A stretch of 64,000 nucleotides of DNA, taken from positions 1,932,501 through 1,996,500 of the forward strand of contig JNIN01000001.1 in NCBI GenBank assembly GCA_000702525.1, written 5' to 3'. This document shows positions 55,588 to 64,000 of the stretch, piece by piece. The DNA is from Lachnospiraceae bacterium AC2012. Lineage in GTDB: Bacteria; Bacillota; Clostridia; Lachnospirales; Lachnospiraceae. The notes beneath the pieces are model-generated. The model was given only the letters and a program-made list of their open reading frames with translations. It made no database searches and was not told the DNA's origin. How positions within the stretch are numbered: the stretch's first letter is position 1; every line of letters begins with the position of its first letter. A program made the position numbers and the translations under genes.

Positions 55588-55854
55588 ATGGACGAGAAGA
55601 AAATAGTATCATTTTTAAGATTTGTATTTGGAATGGCATTCGTGATTTCTGGATTTACGATGGTGCAGTATTCCATCCCATCCATGATTTTTTATGTGAT
55701 TTTTGGTTTGATGTTATTACCAAAATTCCAGACGGAAAATCCCTTGGATGCTTTGAAAGCGAAGATGCCAAAGTGGGAGCGCATTGTGATTACCATTGGT
55801 AGTTTAGCTTTGGGCGTGATCTTCTATTGGCTGTCAGGAGCGGCAACTTTATAG
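55588..55854 (+). CDS. Small three-helix membrane protein
   Basis: This 88-residue protein has a charged start and three hydrophobic segments (about 9-27, 30-46 and 67-84). I know no family. It starts 58 bases after pncB, preceded by GGAGAGATAAG, and is followed by a terminator. Confidence 0.62.
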   Translation: MDEKKIVSFLRFVFGMAFVISGFTMVQYSIPSMIFYVIFGLMLLPKFQTENPLDALKAKMPKWERIVITIGSLALGVIFYWLSGAATL

Positions 55855-55947
55855 AGTCAGTTTTGGGGTTACAGAAATTCTGGAAATGGAAACCCGAAAA
55901 AATGCAAATGAGCGAATTTGCCAAAAATTCAGTTTGTTATTTATGCA

Positions 55948-55984
55948 AAAGGACGAAAACACGGTGTTTTTCGTCCTTTTTTCT
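55948..55984 (+). terminator. Terminator before pflB
   Basis: AAAGGACGAAAAAC-type stem: AAAGGACGAAAA and TTTTCGTCCTTT with a T-run. Confidence 0.8.
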
Positions 55985-56011
55985 GTGCACAAATTGTACT
56001 AAATCAAGTAC

Positions 56012-56027
56012 TGTTAATATTTTAACG
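56012..56027. promoter_or_regulatory. Rex-like site upstream of pflB
   Basis: TGTTAA, TATT, TTAACG matches the Rex consensus TGTTAA-N4-TTAACA at 11 of 12 fixed bases and ends eight bases before the -35. Rex senses NADH/NAD+ and controls fermentative genes in other Firmicutes. Confidence 0.55.
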
Positions 56028-56035
56028 TTTTTTGG

Positions 56036-56064
56036 TTGACCATAAAATTTAGGTAAGCTATAGT
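56036..56064 (+). promoter_or_regulatory. Promoter of pflB
   Basis: TTGACC at 56036-56041, 17 bases, TATAGT at 56059-56064. Confidence 0.65.
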
Positions 56065-56129
56065 GACCTTGGTATCATTAAAGGGGTGAAAAAAGTTATA
56101 TTAATTTTTACCTAAGGAGGAAGATTTAA

Positions 56130-58394
56130 ATGAGACAGGAATGGAGAGGTTTCAAAGGAAACCATTGGGAAAGTGACGTAAATGTACGTGACTTCATTCA
56201 GAAAAACTATACACAGTACGAAGGCAACGAAGATTTCCTTGCTGGACCTACTGATGCAACAAATAAGCTTTGGGGTAAGCTTCAGGAATTACAGAAGGAA
56301 GAGCGTTCTAAGAACGGTGTCCTCGATATGGAGACAGAAGTAGTTGCTGATATCGATGCTTACGGCCCAGGATATATTGATGAATCTATGAAGGATCTCG
56401 AAGCCGTTGTTGGTCTTCAGACAGACAAGCCACTGAAGAGAGCATTTATGCCATATGGTGGTATCAAGATGGCAGAAGAAGCTTGTACAACTTATGGTTA
56501 TCAGCCATCAGAGAAGCTTCATGAGATCTTTACAAAATATCACAAGACACATAACCAGGCAGTATTTGATGCCTACACACCAGAGATGAGAGCAGCTCGT
56601 CACAGCCACATCGTAACAGGACTTCCTGATACTTATGGTCGTGGACGTATCGTCGGCGATTACCGTCGAGTAGCTCTTTACGGTATTGATTACTTAATCA
56701 AGGCTAAGATGGATGACCAGGCAAACTGTGGATGCGGAACTATGACAGATGATATCATCCGTCAGAGAGAAGAAATCGCAGAGCAGGTGAAGGCACTGAA
56801 GAAGATGAAGACAATGGCAGCTGCTTACGGATTTGATATTTCTAATCCTGCTAGCAACGCAAGAGAAGCTGTTCAGTGGTTATACTTCGGTTACTTAGCA
56901 GCAATCAAGTCTCAGAACGGTGCAGCGATGTCCGTTGGTCGTGTTTCTACATTCCTTGATATCTATATTCAGAGAGATTTAGAAGAAGGAACATTGACAG
57001 AATCAGAGGCACAGGAATTAATCGATCACTTTGTTATGAAGTGCCGTATGGTGAAGTTCGCAAGAATTCCATCTTACAACGAATTATTCTCCGGTGATCC
57101 AGTATGGGCAACACTTGAAGTTGGTGGTATCGGTGTAGACGGACGTCACATGGTTACAAAGAACGATTATCGTTTCTTACATACATTAGAGAACATGGGG
57201 CCATCCCCAGAACCAAACTTAACGGTTCTTTACAGCAGTGCACTTCCAGAAAACTTCAAGAAGTATGCAGCTAAGATTTCTGTTACAACATCTTCTATTC
57301 AGTATGAAAATGATGATGTTATGAAGCCAATCTGGGGCGATGACTACAGCATTTGCTGCTGCGTATCTGCAACACAGACTGGTAAGGAAATGCAGTTCTT
57401 CGGAGCTCGTGCAAACCTTGCGAAGTGCTTACTTTACGCTATTAACGGTGGTAAGGATGAGAAGTTCTTAGACAAGCAGGGTAACCATATGCAGGTTGCT
57501 CCTGAAATGGCACCTATCACATCAGAATATTTGGACTATGACGAAGTGGTTCATAAGTATGACATCATGATGGATTGGTTAGCAGATTTATATGTAAACA
57601 TCCTGAATCTGATTCAGTATATGCATGATAAATATTACTATGAAGCAGCAGAGATGGCTCTGATCGATACAGATGTACGTCGTACATTCGCTACAGGTAT
57701 CGCAGGATTCTCTCATGTAGTTGATTCTCTTTGCGCAATCAAGTATGCCAAGGTTAAGACAGTACGTGATGAGACTGGTTTGGTAATTGGATTTGAAACA
57801 GAGGGAGACTTCCCTAAGTATGGAAATGATGACGCTCGTGCCGATGAAATCGCTGTAAATCTCTTAAAGACATTTATGAAGAAGATTTCTAAGCATCATA
57901 CATACCGTGATTCTGAACCTACAACATCAATCCTTACGATTACATCCAATGTTGTATATGGTAAGGCAACAGGTGCTACACCAGATGGACGTGAAGCTTA
58001 CAAGCCATTCGCTCCTGGTGCAAACCCAGCATACGGTGCAGAACAGACAGGACTCTTAGCATCCTTAAACTCTGTTGCTAAGCTTCCATATGAGTATGCT
58101 TTAGATGGTATCTCTAATACACAGACCATCAGCCCAGAAGCAATTGGACATGATGATGAAGAGAGAGCTACCAACTTAGTAAATGTTCTCGATGGATATT
58201 TCGACAAGGGTGCACATCACCTCAATGTCAATGTATTCGGAACAGAGAAGTTAATCGATGCGATGAATCATCCAGAAAAACCAGAATATGCGAACTTTAC
58301 AATCCGTGTATCTGGATATGCAGTTAAGTTCATTGACTTAACAAAGGAACAGCAGTTAGACGTAATTAACAGAACTTGCCACAAGTCTCTTTAA
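56130..58394 (+). CDS. pflB: Formate C-acetyltransferase (pyruvate formate-lyase)
   Basis: This 754-residue glycyl-radical enzyme cleaves pyruvate + CoA to acetyl-CoA + formate. The catalytic cysteines are in [12 protein letters not shown] (Cys409-411; the last two align with the usual CC pair). The radical Gly is Gly729 in RVSGYAVKF. The rest is full length. AAGGAGG precedes it. Codon use is that of a highly expressed gene. The activase is encoded next, behind a hairpin. Confidence 0.97.
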   Translation: MRQEWRGFKGNHWESDVNVRDFIQKNYTQYEGNEDFLAGPTDATNKLWGKLQELQKEERSKNGVLDMETEVVADIDAYGPGYIDESMKDLEAVVGLQTDKPLKRAFMPYGGIKMAEEACTTYGYQPSEKLHEIFTKYHKTHNQAVFDAYTPEMRAARHSHIVTGLPDTYGRGRIVGDYRRVALYGIDYLIKAKMDDQANCGCGTMTDDIIRQREEIAEQVKALKKMKTMAAAYGFDISNPASNAREAVQWLYFGYLAAIKSQNGAAMSVGRVSTFLDIYIQRDLEEGTLTESEAQELIDHFVMKCRMVKFARIPSYNELFSGDPVWATLEVGGIGVDGRHMVTKNDYRFLHTLENMGPSPEPNLTVLYSSALPENFKKYAAKISVTTSSIQYENDDVMKPIWGDDYSICCCVSATQTGKEMQFFGARANLAKCLLYAINGGKDEKFLDKQGNHMQVAPEMAPITSEYLDYDEVVHKYDIMMDWLADLYVNILNLIQYMHDKYYYEAAEMALIDTDVRRTFATGIAGFSHVVDSLCAIKYAKVKTVRDETGLVIGFETEGDFPKYGNDDARADEIAVNLLKTFMKKISKHHTYRDSEPTTSILTITSNVVYGKATGATPDGREAYKPFAPGANPAYGAEQTGLLASLNSVAKLPYEYALDGISNTQTISPEAIGHDDEERATNLVNVLDGYFDKGAHHLNVNVFGTEKLIDAMNHPEKPEYANFTIRVSGYAVKFIDLTKEQQLDVINRTCHKSL

Positions 58395-58430
58395 TTCGTT
58401 ATTACAAGAAGTGTAAATCATGAAGTAATA

Positions 58431-58463
58431 GTGGGGGCCGCTCAACTTCGGCCCCCATTTATC
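58431..58463 (+). terminator. Intercistronic terminator between pflB and pflA
   Basis: TGGGGGCCG and CGGCCCCCA pair, followed by TTTATC. The short T-run suggests partial read-through, giving less pflA than pflB message. Confidence 0.65.
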
Positions 58464-58513
58464 ATATGCGGAAATGTTACATTTCCAGATTTTGAAATAC
58501 GAGGTTATAGAAA

Positions 58514-59242
58514 ATGTTAAAAGGTGCGATTCATTCAATTGAGACCTTCGGTTCTGTAGATGGACCAGGGGTTCGATTCTTAATCTTTTTAAAAGGTTGT
58601 AATATGCGATGCAGATATTGCCACAATGTTGATACCTGGGATGGAAAATCCGAGGATATGCGTTCGGTCGAGGAACTGCTGGATATGGCGGAGCGTTACC
58701 GTGCATATTGGGGCAAGGACGGTGGAATCACGGTAAGTGGTGGAGAGGCGCTTCTCCAGATTGATTTCTTATTAGAGCTTTTTAAAGAAGCTAAGAAACG
58801 TGGTATGAATACTTGCCTGGATACTTCAGCACAACCTTATACAACGGAGGAGCCATTCTATTCTAAGTTTGTTGAATTGATGGACTATACCGATACTGTA
58901 CTTCTGGATTTGAAGCATATAGATAGCGAAGAGCATAAGAAGCTGACAGGACATCCAAATGAAAATATCCTGGAGTGCGCAAGATACTTGTCAGAGCGTA
59001 ACATCCCGGTATGGATCCGTCATGTGCTGGTCCCAGGGGTGACGGATGATGATGTTTATCTGAAACAGTTGAGAGCGTTTATTGATACTCTTCAGAATGT
59101 GGATCGTGTGGAAGTACTTCCATACCATACCTTTGGAGAATATAAGTGGGAGGAATTGGGAATTCCTTATACATTAAAAGGCGTGGAACCACCGACAGAG
59201 GAACGCGTAAAAAATGCAAAAACAATATTAGGGTGTAAATAA
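58514..59242 (+). CDS. pflA: Pyruvate formate-lyase activating enzyme
   Basis: This 242-residue radical SAM enzyme installs the glycyl radical on PflB. The 4Fe-4S motif is CNMRCRYCHN (CxxxCxxC) near residue 31. SVDGPGVRF-type sequence lies before it (FGSVDGPGVRFLIF) and the SAM-binding GGEAL is near 77. It follows pflB by about 120 bases, so it is the second gene of the pair. A terminator follows. Confidence 0.96.
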   Translation: MLKGAIHSIETFGSVDGPGVRFLIFLKGCNMRCRYCHNVDTWDGKSEDMRSVEELLDMAERYRAYWGKDGGITVSGGEALLQIDFLLELFKEAKKRGMNTCLDTSAQPYTTEEPFYSKFVELMDYTDTVLLDLKHIDSEEHKKLTGHPNENILECARYLSERNIPVWIRHVLVPGVTDDDVYLKQLRAFIDTLQNVDRVEVLPYHTFGEYKWEELGIPYTLKGVEPPTEERVKNAKTILGCK

Positions 59243-59245
59243 GGG

Positions 59246-59290
59246 AGAATCCCGTCTCATCGTGATAGCGCGATGGGACGGGATTCTGTG
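59246..59290 (+). terminator. Terminator after pflA
   Basis: AGAATCCCGTCTCATCG and CGATGGGACGGGATTCT pair. The T content after it is modest. Confidence 0.75.
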
Positions 59291-59414
59291 TTTAAAATAT
59301 TTGGAAAAATTAAAAAAGTGTAAAGATTTTTATGTTTATTCCGATATTAATGTTGCAATATAAGGCGAATGTTTATTATAGATTTGAGTAGTATTGTTTG
59401 AGGGAGAAGAACAA

Positions 59415-60344
59415 ATGAATATTTGGAATAATGTAAATATATCATCGAGAATTACTTTTTCTAGTGGACAGAATTATAAAGCTGAGAAAACTGGGGCTGA
59501 AGATGAGAATAAAGGAAAAAATCAAAATGTGTTCAAGAGGGATACTTCGATTGGTAGGCAGTCGCATTTAGAGTTGTTTGAATCAATGCAGCGAAGAATT
59601 ACGGTGGATGATATTATACAATATCAGGATGTAGAGTCTGAAAATTACAGTATGAAGGTTGATGATGATTTGCAAAGTATCGCTCTGTTTAGTAAAGAAG
59701 GCAAAAAACTAGGCTATTTTTCGTTTTCGGATTTATATGAAAGAGTGGATTCTAATACAGGAAAAAGTTTTTTGATTTCAGAACATACAGATATGGATTA
59801 TGATGTGATAATTATGGATGCAGAGTTGAAGGAGGATCTAAAGCAGGTATGCGAAGGAAAATCGATTCGTTCTGAAGAATTAATAGGATATCATGTGAAT
59901 ACGAATGCATACACGGGTATACAGTATATTGTTCGAAATGGTGAAGAAGGCCGTGGTGGACGTATATTAATCCAATCGGAAATAGATGAAAAGAGATTTC
60001 AAGAATTAAGTGATTTATATGCGAGTAAATATCCAAATCTGGTTAATTCACAAGAGGAAGCAGAGGTGTATGCGGATTTAGAAATCCGAGGGTTAGTAAA
60101 TCATTTGGATACAGGAATCTTGTCCATGAATTGTAATGGAGTTTCTTACGATGATAATTCGGATGAGACCAAGAACTGGGCGATTCGATTTAATGAAAGT
60201 GTTTATAATTTGATATCGAGATGGTTTGCAAATAGTAAACAAGATATGTCTAAGATTAGCTCATGGAATGGAGTATTAGATTATATAGATTATGAAAGAA
60301 TTTGGTCCGATCGTGAGTTAAAAGCCGGTCACTTGTATCAATAA
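59415..60344 (+). CDS. Unknown protein, AT-rich
   Basis: I do not recognise this 309-residue protein. It has no signal peptide or membrane helix. The N-terminus (MNIWNNVNISSRITF) is Asn/Ser-rich, loosely like 50016-50552. It is acidic with several aromatic blocks (LGYFSFSDLYERV near 104). The composition is more AT-rich than pflBA. ATG 59415 follows GAGGGAGAAG. It is alone between pflA and the symporter. Confidence 0.62.
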   Translation: MNIWNNVNISSRITFSSGQNYKAEKTGAEDENKGKNQNVFKRDTSIGRQSHLELFESMQRRITVDDIIQYQDVESENYSMKVDDDLQSIALFSKEGKKLGYFSFSDLYERVDSNTGKSFLISEHTDMDYDVIIMDAELKEDLKQVCEGKSIRSEELIGYHVNTNAYTGIQYIVRNGEEGRGGRILIQSEIDEKRFQELSDLYASKYPNLVNSQEEAEVYADLEIRGLVNHLDTGILSMNCNGVSYDDNSDETKNWAIRFNESVYNLISRWFANSKQDMSKISSWNGVLDYIDYERIWSDRELKAGHLYQ

Positions 60345-60364
60345 GAAATCAATAAAAAGTGCAC

Positions 60365-60484
60365 AAAATTACCCCTTTATTTTTGGAAACTTAGAAGGCA
60401 AATTAAGTTTCCGAAAAGCCTCAATTTATGCTAAAATCAAAGTATCCGAAAGGGTAGGAGGCTATATAAAAAAGGGGTAATTTT
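60365..60484. promoter_or_regulatory. 14-bp inverted repeats flanking the symporter promoter
   Basis: AAAATTACCCCTTT at 60365-60378 and its exact complement at 60471-60484 are separated by 92 bases. The right arm contains the ribosome site AGGGG, just before ATG 60487. Between them lie the hairpin GGAAACTTA/TAAGTTTCC (60385-60412) and a likely promoter, TTCCGA 60409-60414 and TAAAAT 60432-60437. Confidence 0.6.
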
Positions 60485-60486
60485 AT

Positions 60487-61851
60487 ATGAAAAAACTTAC
60501 AAAAAGTGTGATATGGCGATTTGCCATGGGACAGCTCGGTTGGAGCTTACTATCTGCACTGGTAACAAATTGGGTTATCAGTTTCTATGAACCAAATCAG
60601 GAGATGCTGGATGCGGGGCAGATTATTTTCTTACCGCAGGGACGTGTCATCTTTGGTATCTTTACCATTCTAGGTGGAATATTTGCATTGGGTCGTCTGT
60701 TTGATGCGATTACAGATCCATGGGTTGCGAATCTTTCTGATCGTAGTACCAATCCAAAGGGACGAAGACTTCCTTTTATGTTGAAAGCTGCGATTCCATT
60801 TGCTTTAGCAACCATTTTAATTTATTGTACACCGATTCAGGGAGAATCCAAGCTCAATGGTGTTTGGGTACTGGTTATGATGTTACTTTTCTATTTATTC
60901 ATGACCGTTTATTGTACTCCTTATAACGCGTTGATTGCAGAGCTTGCTACAAATCAGAAGGAACTGACAGATATTTCGACAGCTATTTCCTTTACGTTTA
61001 TTTTTGGTAGCGCATTTGGTTATGCAGCTCCATTCATCTGGGGAGCATTGACACCATCCCTTGGTCGAGTTGGTGCTATTCGTATTACTTTTATTGGTCT
61101 TGCAATCATTGGATTTATCTGCTTATTGATTCCACCACTTACAATCAAGGAGCATGATTATGTTCATGTAAATCCAGCAGAGGGAAATGTACTGAATTCG
61201 CTTGGCAAGACATTTGGAAGTAGAGATTTCCGTATTTTCGTTGCATCGGATGTTTGTTATTGGGTAGCCATTACAATGTTCCAGTCTGGTCTTACATTCT
61301 TCATTACATCGTTGATGAAGTTGCCAGAGACAATGAATACGATTCTTTTTATTGGAATGACATTATTATCTGTACTTTGTTATGTACCGGTAAATAAATT
61401 GGCTGGTAAATTTGCAAAGAGAAATCTGATTACTTTTGCCTTCTGTCAGTTTGCAGCGGTATATCTTTTGACAGCCTTTTCCAGAGGAACAGAAGGTACA
61501 AATGACGGTATGATTTTTGGTCTTTTAATCATGGTATTTGCAGCGCTTCCAATGGCGATCCTTGGAATCCTTCCACAGACAGTGGTTGCAGATATTGCAA
61601 AAGCGAATGAGATTGAAACTGGTGAAAACCGAGATGGTATGTTCTTTGCAGCACGTACTTTCTCTATGAAGTTGGGACAGTCTGTTGCAGCACTTCTTTT
61701 CACTAGTCTTGGAACGATTGGCAGAGCAGCAGGAACTGGTTATCGTATGGCAGCGATTTGCTCTTGTGTGCTTTGTACATTAGCAGCTGTACTTCTTCGT
61801 TTCTATAATGAGAAGAAGATTATGGCAACACTTGGTGAGCCAGAAAAGTAG
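60487..61851 (+). CDS. GPH family sugar:cation symporter
   Basis: This 454-residue protein has twelve membrane segments and the MelB/GPH signature: DAITDPWVANLSDRS near residue 73, then PYNALIAEL near 145. The sugar is not known, though beta-glucosides, melibiose and xylosides are typical of relatives. It starts after GGGG. A convergent AraC regulator follows and may act on carbohydrate genes. Confidence 0.9.
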   Translation: MKKLTKSVIWRFAMGQLGWSLLSALVTNWVISFYEPNQEMLDAGQIIFLPQGRVIFGIFTILGGIFALGRLFDAITDPWVANLSDRSTNPKGRRLPFMLKAAIPFALATILIYCTPIQGESKLNGVWVLVMMLLFYLFMTVYCTPYNALIAELATNQKELTDISTAISFTFIFGSAFGYAAPFIWGALTPSLGRVGAIRITFIGLAIIGFICLLIPPLTIKEHDYVHVNPAEGNVLNSLGKTFGSRDFRIFVASDVCYWVAITMFQSGLTFFITSLMKLPETMNTILFIGMTLLSVLCYVPVNKLAGKFAKRNLITFAFCQFAAVYLLTAFSRGTEGTNDGMIFGLLIMVFAALPMAILGILPQTVVADIAKANEIETGENRDGMFFAARTFSMKLGQSVAALLFTSLGTIGRAAGTGYRMAAICSCVLCTLAAVLLRFYNEKKIMATLGEPEK

Positions 61852-61934
61852 GTTTTCACTGAAAAGTGTAAATCTCTTTCTAGATACATACTCATACTTA
61901 ATTCCCACGTTGTATAGCAAGTGCTACACAACAA

Positions 61935-61970
61935 GAAAGAACCCGGTGGCTTGGCCATCGGGTTCTTTTC
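61935..61970. terminator. Bidirectional terminator
   Basis: AAAGAACCCGGTGG and CCATCGGGTTCTTT pair with T-runs, between the symporter and the convergent AraC-type gene. Confidence 0.85.
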
Positions 61971-62776
61971 TATGTATCCAGTTCTGCGCGGAACTGATTT
62001 CGATATTCTCTGGGACTCATACGATAGACATCGAGGAAAGCGCGATTGAAGGTTCGCTGGCTTTCAAAGCCGGCATTCATATAGGCTTCCGTGATGGTCT
62101 GATTTGTATATTTCAGAAGATGTACCACATATCGAAGTCTGGTATTATTCAAATACTTATTGAAGTTCGTATGGAAGGTTCCCGAGAAAATCCGTGACAG
62201 GGCATAGGGACTTACATAGAGGTCTTCCGCCATCGAGGTCAGTGTGATATTCTCCGTGAAATGTCGGGCGATATATTCGACGACACGATCAATGATATCG
62301 GTAGATTCTGATCCGCGCTTATCTACCAACTGATAAGAAGGAAGTGCGCGAGCGAGTAGAATCTGCACATAGGCCTGTCGTGCGATATCGGTATAGGCAT
62401 TGGATGCACTAGGCATAAGCCGTGTCATCCCATAGACGATGTCGGGATGTAAATCGGCAGCTTTAATGACAGGATTTTCGGGTCTACTTTGTTGCAGAGT
62501 CTGGAGTAGTGGCCCGCTCAATGCCGGATCGGCAACCAGATGAACAGCGTAATTCCTACCACTGCTAAAAACCTGTTCATGATGAATCATATCCGGGAAT
62601 ACAATGGCGAAATCCCCGGCCTCCATATGATAGAGCTCCTGCTGGATACCTAGTTCCAGAGTTCCTTCTGTAACATAGATGCATTCTAAGGCGCTCAGAA
62701 TACGTGGTGGTTGATGCACGGATTTTTTGCGATAGAACTGAAATTCTTCGGTATTGTTTTTGTATTCGGTGAACAT
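61970..62776 (-). CDS. AraC family transcriptional regulator
   Basis: This 268-residue regulator has an N-terminal cupin-like sensor (residues ~10-140, with ECIYVTEGTLELGI and GDFAIVFPDMIHHEQVF) and two C-terminal helix-turn-helix motifs from ~165: LTSMAEDLYVSPYALSRIF and ITEAYMNAGFESQRTFNRAF, then YRMSPREYR. It is convergent with the symporter gene and divergent from the polymerase. Target unknown. Confidence 0.93.
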   Translation of the reverse strand: MFTEYKNNTEEFQFYRKKSVHQPPRILSALECIYVTEGTLELGIQQELYHMEAGDFAIVFPDMIHHEQVFSSGRNYAVHLVADPALSGPLLQTLQQSRPENPVIKAADLHPDIVYGMTRLMPSASNAYTDIARQAYVQILLARALPSYQLVDKRGSESTDIIDRVVEYIARHFTENITLTSMAEDLYVSPYALSRIFSGTFHTNFNKYLNNTRLRYVVHLLKYTNQTITEAYMNAGFESQRTFNRAFLDVYRMSPREYRNQFRAELDT

Positions 62777-62880
62777 GACTTGTCTCCTTGTACGGTTTAG
62801 ATATATTGAACAATAGCATTTCCTTTAAAATCAAGAATTATAATACAATGAATAAGTTTAGAAATGCAAGATTTGTCTAG

Positions 62881-62909
62881 TTGAGAATTTCAAACATATG
62901 TTCTATAAT
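62881..62909 (+). promoter_or_regulatory. Promoter with LexA-like box before the polymerase gene
   Basis: TTGAGA at 62881-62886, 17 bases, TATAAT at 62904-62909. The spacer holds CAAACATATGTTCT (62891-62904), which matches the Firmicutes LexA/DinR consensus CGAACATATGTTCG at 12 of 14 bases. Confidence 0.72.
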
Positions 62910-62933
62910 ATAGCTTGAGAAAGGAGGTCCGTC

Positions 62934-64000
62934 ATGGAAGAGAAGAGAGAACGGCAGTACATCTGTATTGATTTGAAATCTTTTTATGCATCGGTAGAAT
63001 GCAGTGAGCGAGGTCTGGATGCACTGACGACAAATCTTGTTGTGGCGGATCCAGAACGGACGGAGAAGACGATTTGTCTGGCGGTTTCGCCGGCGTTGAA
63101 GGCATATGGGATTCCGGGGAGAGCCCGACTTTTTGAAGTGCTACAGGCTGTGAAACAGGTGAATCGTGCGAGATTATATCAGGCACCGGGTGGGCGATTT
63201 ACCGGAAAATCAGCGAATGCTTTGGAATTAAAAGAGAATCCGGCATTGGAATTGGATTTTGTGATTGCACCTCCGCAGATGGCAAAATACATCGAGGTGA
63301 GTTCTAGGATTTATCGCATCTATTTGAAATACGTTGCCCCGGAGGATATTCACGTTTATTCCATTGATGAAGTCTTTATGGATGTGACGACCTATCTGAA
63401 AGCATATGGCTTGAGTGCGCATGAACTGGCGATGAAGATGATTCGTGAAGTATTAGAGACGACAGGGATTACCGCGACAGCTGGAATCGGTACGAATCCA
63501 TATCTTGGCAAAGTGGCGATGGATATCGTGGCGAAGCATATGCCAGCGGACAAGGACGGCGTGCGAATTGCGGAATTGGATGAGATCACTTATCGAGAAC
63601 TTCTTTGGAATCATAGACCGCTTACAGATTTTTGGAGAGTGGGGGCTGGGTATCGCAGGAAGCTCGAGTCAAAGGGGCTATATACGATGGGCGATATTGC
63701 TCGTTGTTCCCTGGAGAATGAGGATATTCTCTATCAGATGTTTGGTGTGAATGCGGAGCTTTTGATTGATCACGCCTGGGGGATAGAGCCATGTGACATT
63801 TCCATGATTAAGGCGTATAAGCCAAAGGAAAACAGTATCAGTACGGGGCAGGTGCTGCAGTGCGCCTATACGGCAGAGAAGGGCAGGTTGATTGTGAAGG
63901 AGATGACGGATCTGCTGGTTCTGGATTTAGTGGATAAGCATCTTGTCACGGATCAAGTAGTGTTGACAATTGGCTATGATATCGAGAATCTGACGGATGA
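62934..64000 (+). CDS. Y-family DNA polymerase (UmuC/ImpB type), 3' end outside window
   Basis: The frame is open from ATG 62934 to the window edge (at least 355 residues). It encodes a translesion polymerase: DLKSFYASVEC near residue 12 (metal and sugar gate region), then VYSIDEVFMDV near 143 with the catalytic Asp-Glu. The little-finger region is expected beyond the edge. AAGGAGG precedes the start. It should be SOS-induced through the box at 62891-62904. Whether it is DinB or UmuC-like cannot be settled without the end; the spacing and start favour the UmuC/plasmid ImpB branch. Confidence 0.92.
   Translation, partial: MEEKRERQYICIDLKSFYASVECSERGLDALTTNLVVADPERTEKTICLAVSPALKAYGIPGRARLFEVLQAVKQVNRARLYQAPGGRFTGKSANALELKENPALELDFVIAPPQMAKYIEVSSRIYRIYLKYVAPEDIHVYSIDEVFMDVTTYLKAYGLSAHELAMKMIREVLETTGITATAGIGTNPYLGKVAMDIVAKHMPADKDGVRIAELDEITYRELLWNHRPLTDFWRVGAGYRRKLESKGLYTMGDIARCSLENEDILYQMFGVNAELLIDHAWGIEPCDISMIKAYKPKENSISTGQVLQCAYTAEKGRLIVKEMTDLLVLDLVDKHLVTDQVVLTIGYDIENLTD

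Noticed and set aside
58560-58590. tRNA-like T-arm sequence GGTTCGATTC
   Set aside because: It lies within the pflA coding frame, and no cloverleaf surrounds it.

Overview
The window looks like a chromosomal segment of an anaerobic, motile Gram-positive Clostridia bacterium, most likely a Lachnospiraceae-type gut or rumen fermenter. The evidence is indirect: moderate-to-low GC by eye (not computed), strong GGAGG-type ribosome binding sites, Firmicutes-style regulators (PadR, LytTR, a SARP-like response regulator), a pyruvate formate-lyase pair, a membrane pyrophosphatase, ATP-type PEP carboxykinase, a chemoreceptor and c-di-GMP proteins. No rRNA, tRNA or CRISPR array was found. Two genes run off the window: a histidine kinase at the left edge and a Y-family DNA polymerase at the right edge.

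Layout. 1-522: end of a histidine kinase. 523-2285: a nest of non-coding palindromic repeats (three related hairpin units) interrupted by an 820-bp non-coding element. 2286-16671: mostly transport and carbon metabolism (NhaC antiporter, chemoreceptor, GH5 glycosidase, SulP permease, MFS, VanZ, phosphohexomutase, ArsB/NhaD-like permease, DUF1275, pyrophosphatase HppA). 16764-17672: a second copy of the non-coding element. 17792-20866: a signalling operon (small protein, HD-GYP, LytS-like kinase, SARP-like regulator) next to a cell-surface protein. 22872-29853: HAD phosphatase, small membrane protein, uracil permease, then upp, a shikimate-kinase-like protein, trkA and trkH. 29980-33651: CstA and PckA, divergent. 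33767-43968: a Cys-bearing membrane protein, an ABC exporter with a LytTR two-component system, a PadR/DUF4097 envelope-stress-like operon and a heterodimeric ABC exporter. 44149-55854: RsiV-like lipoprotein, Na/Pi cotransporter, two tandem HypB-like GTPases, an L,D-transpeptidase, a TPR-GGDEF protein and nicotinate phosphoribosyltransferase. 56130-59242: pflB and pflA. 59415 to the end: an unknown protein, a GPH sugar symporter, an AraC regulator and a Y-family polymerase behind a LexA-like box.

Together the genes describe a fermenter that handles pyruvate through PflBA and CstA, makes or uses PEP through PckA, gains ion gradients from pyrophosphate, moves K+, Na+, sulfate/anions, phosphate and uracil, and senses its surroundings with a chemoreceptor, c-di-GMP enzymes and several two-component systems.

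The most unusual content is non-coding. Two diverged copies of one element (722-1541 and 16764-17672) each carry a 372-bp array of six dyads, TTACRGAA then 22-23 bases then TTCYGTAA, at identical unit spacings of 62, 73, 64, 61 and 73 bp, followed by a long perfect hairpin. Copy 1 sits inside a tandem of roughly 160-223-bp palindromes, one of which has its central loop inverted relative to the other two. I know no family this matches; this is my best candidate for something undescribed.
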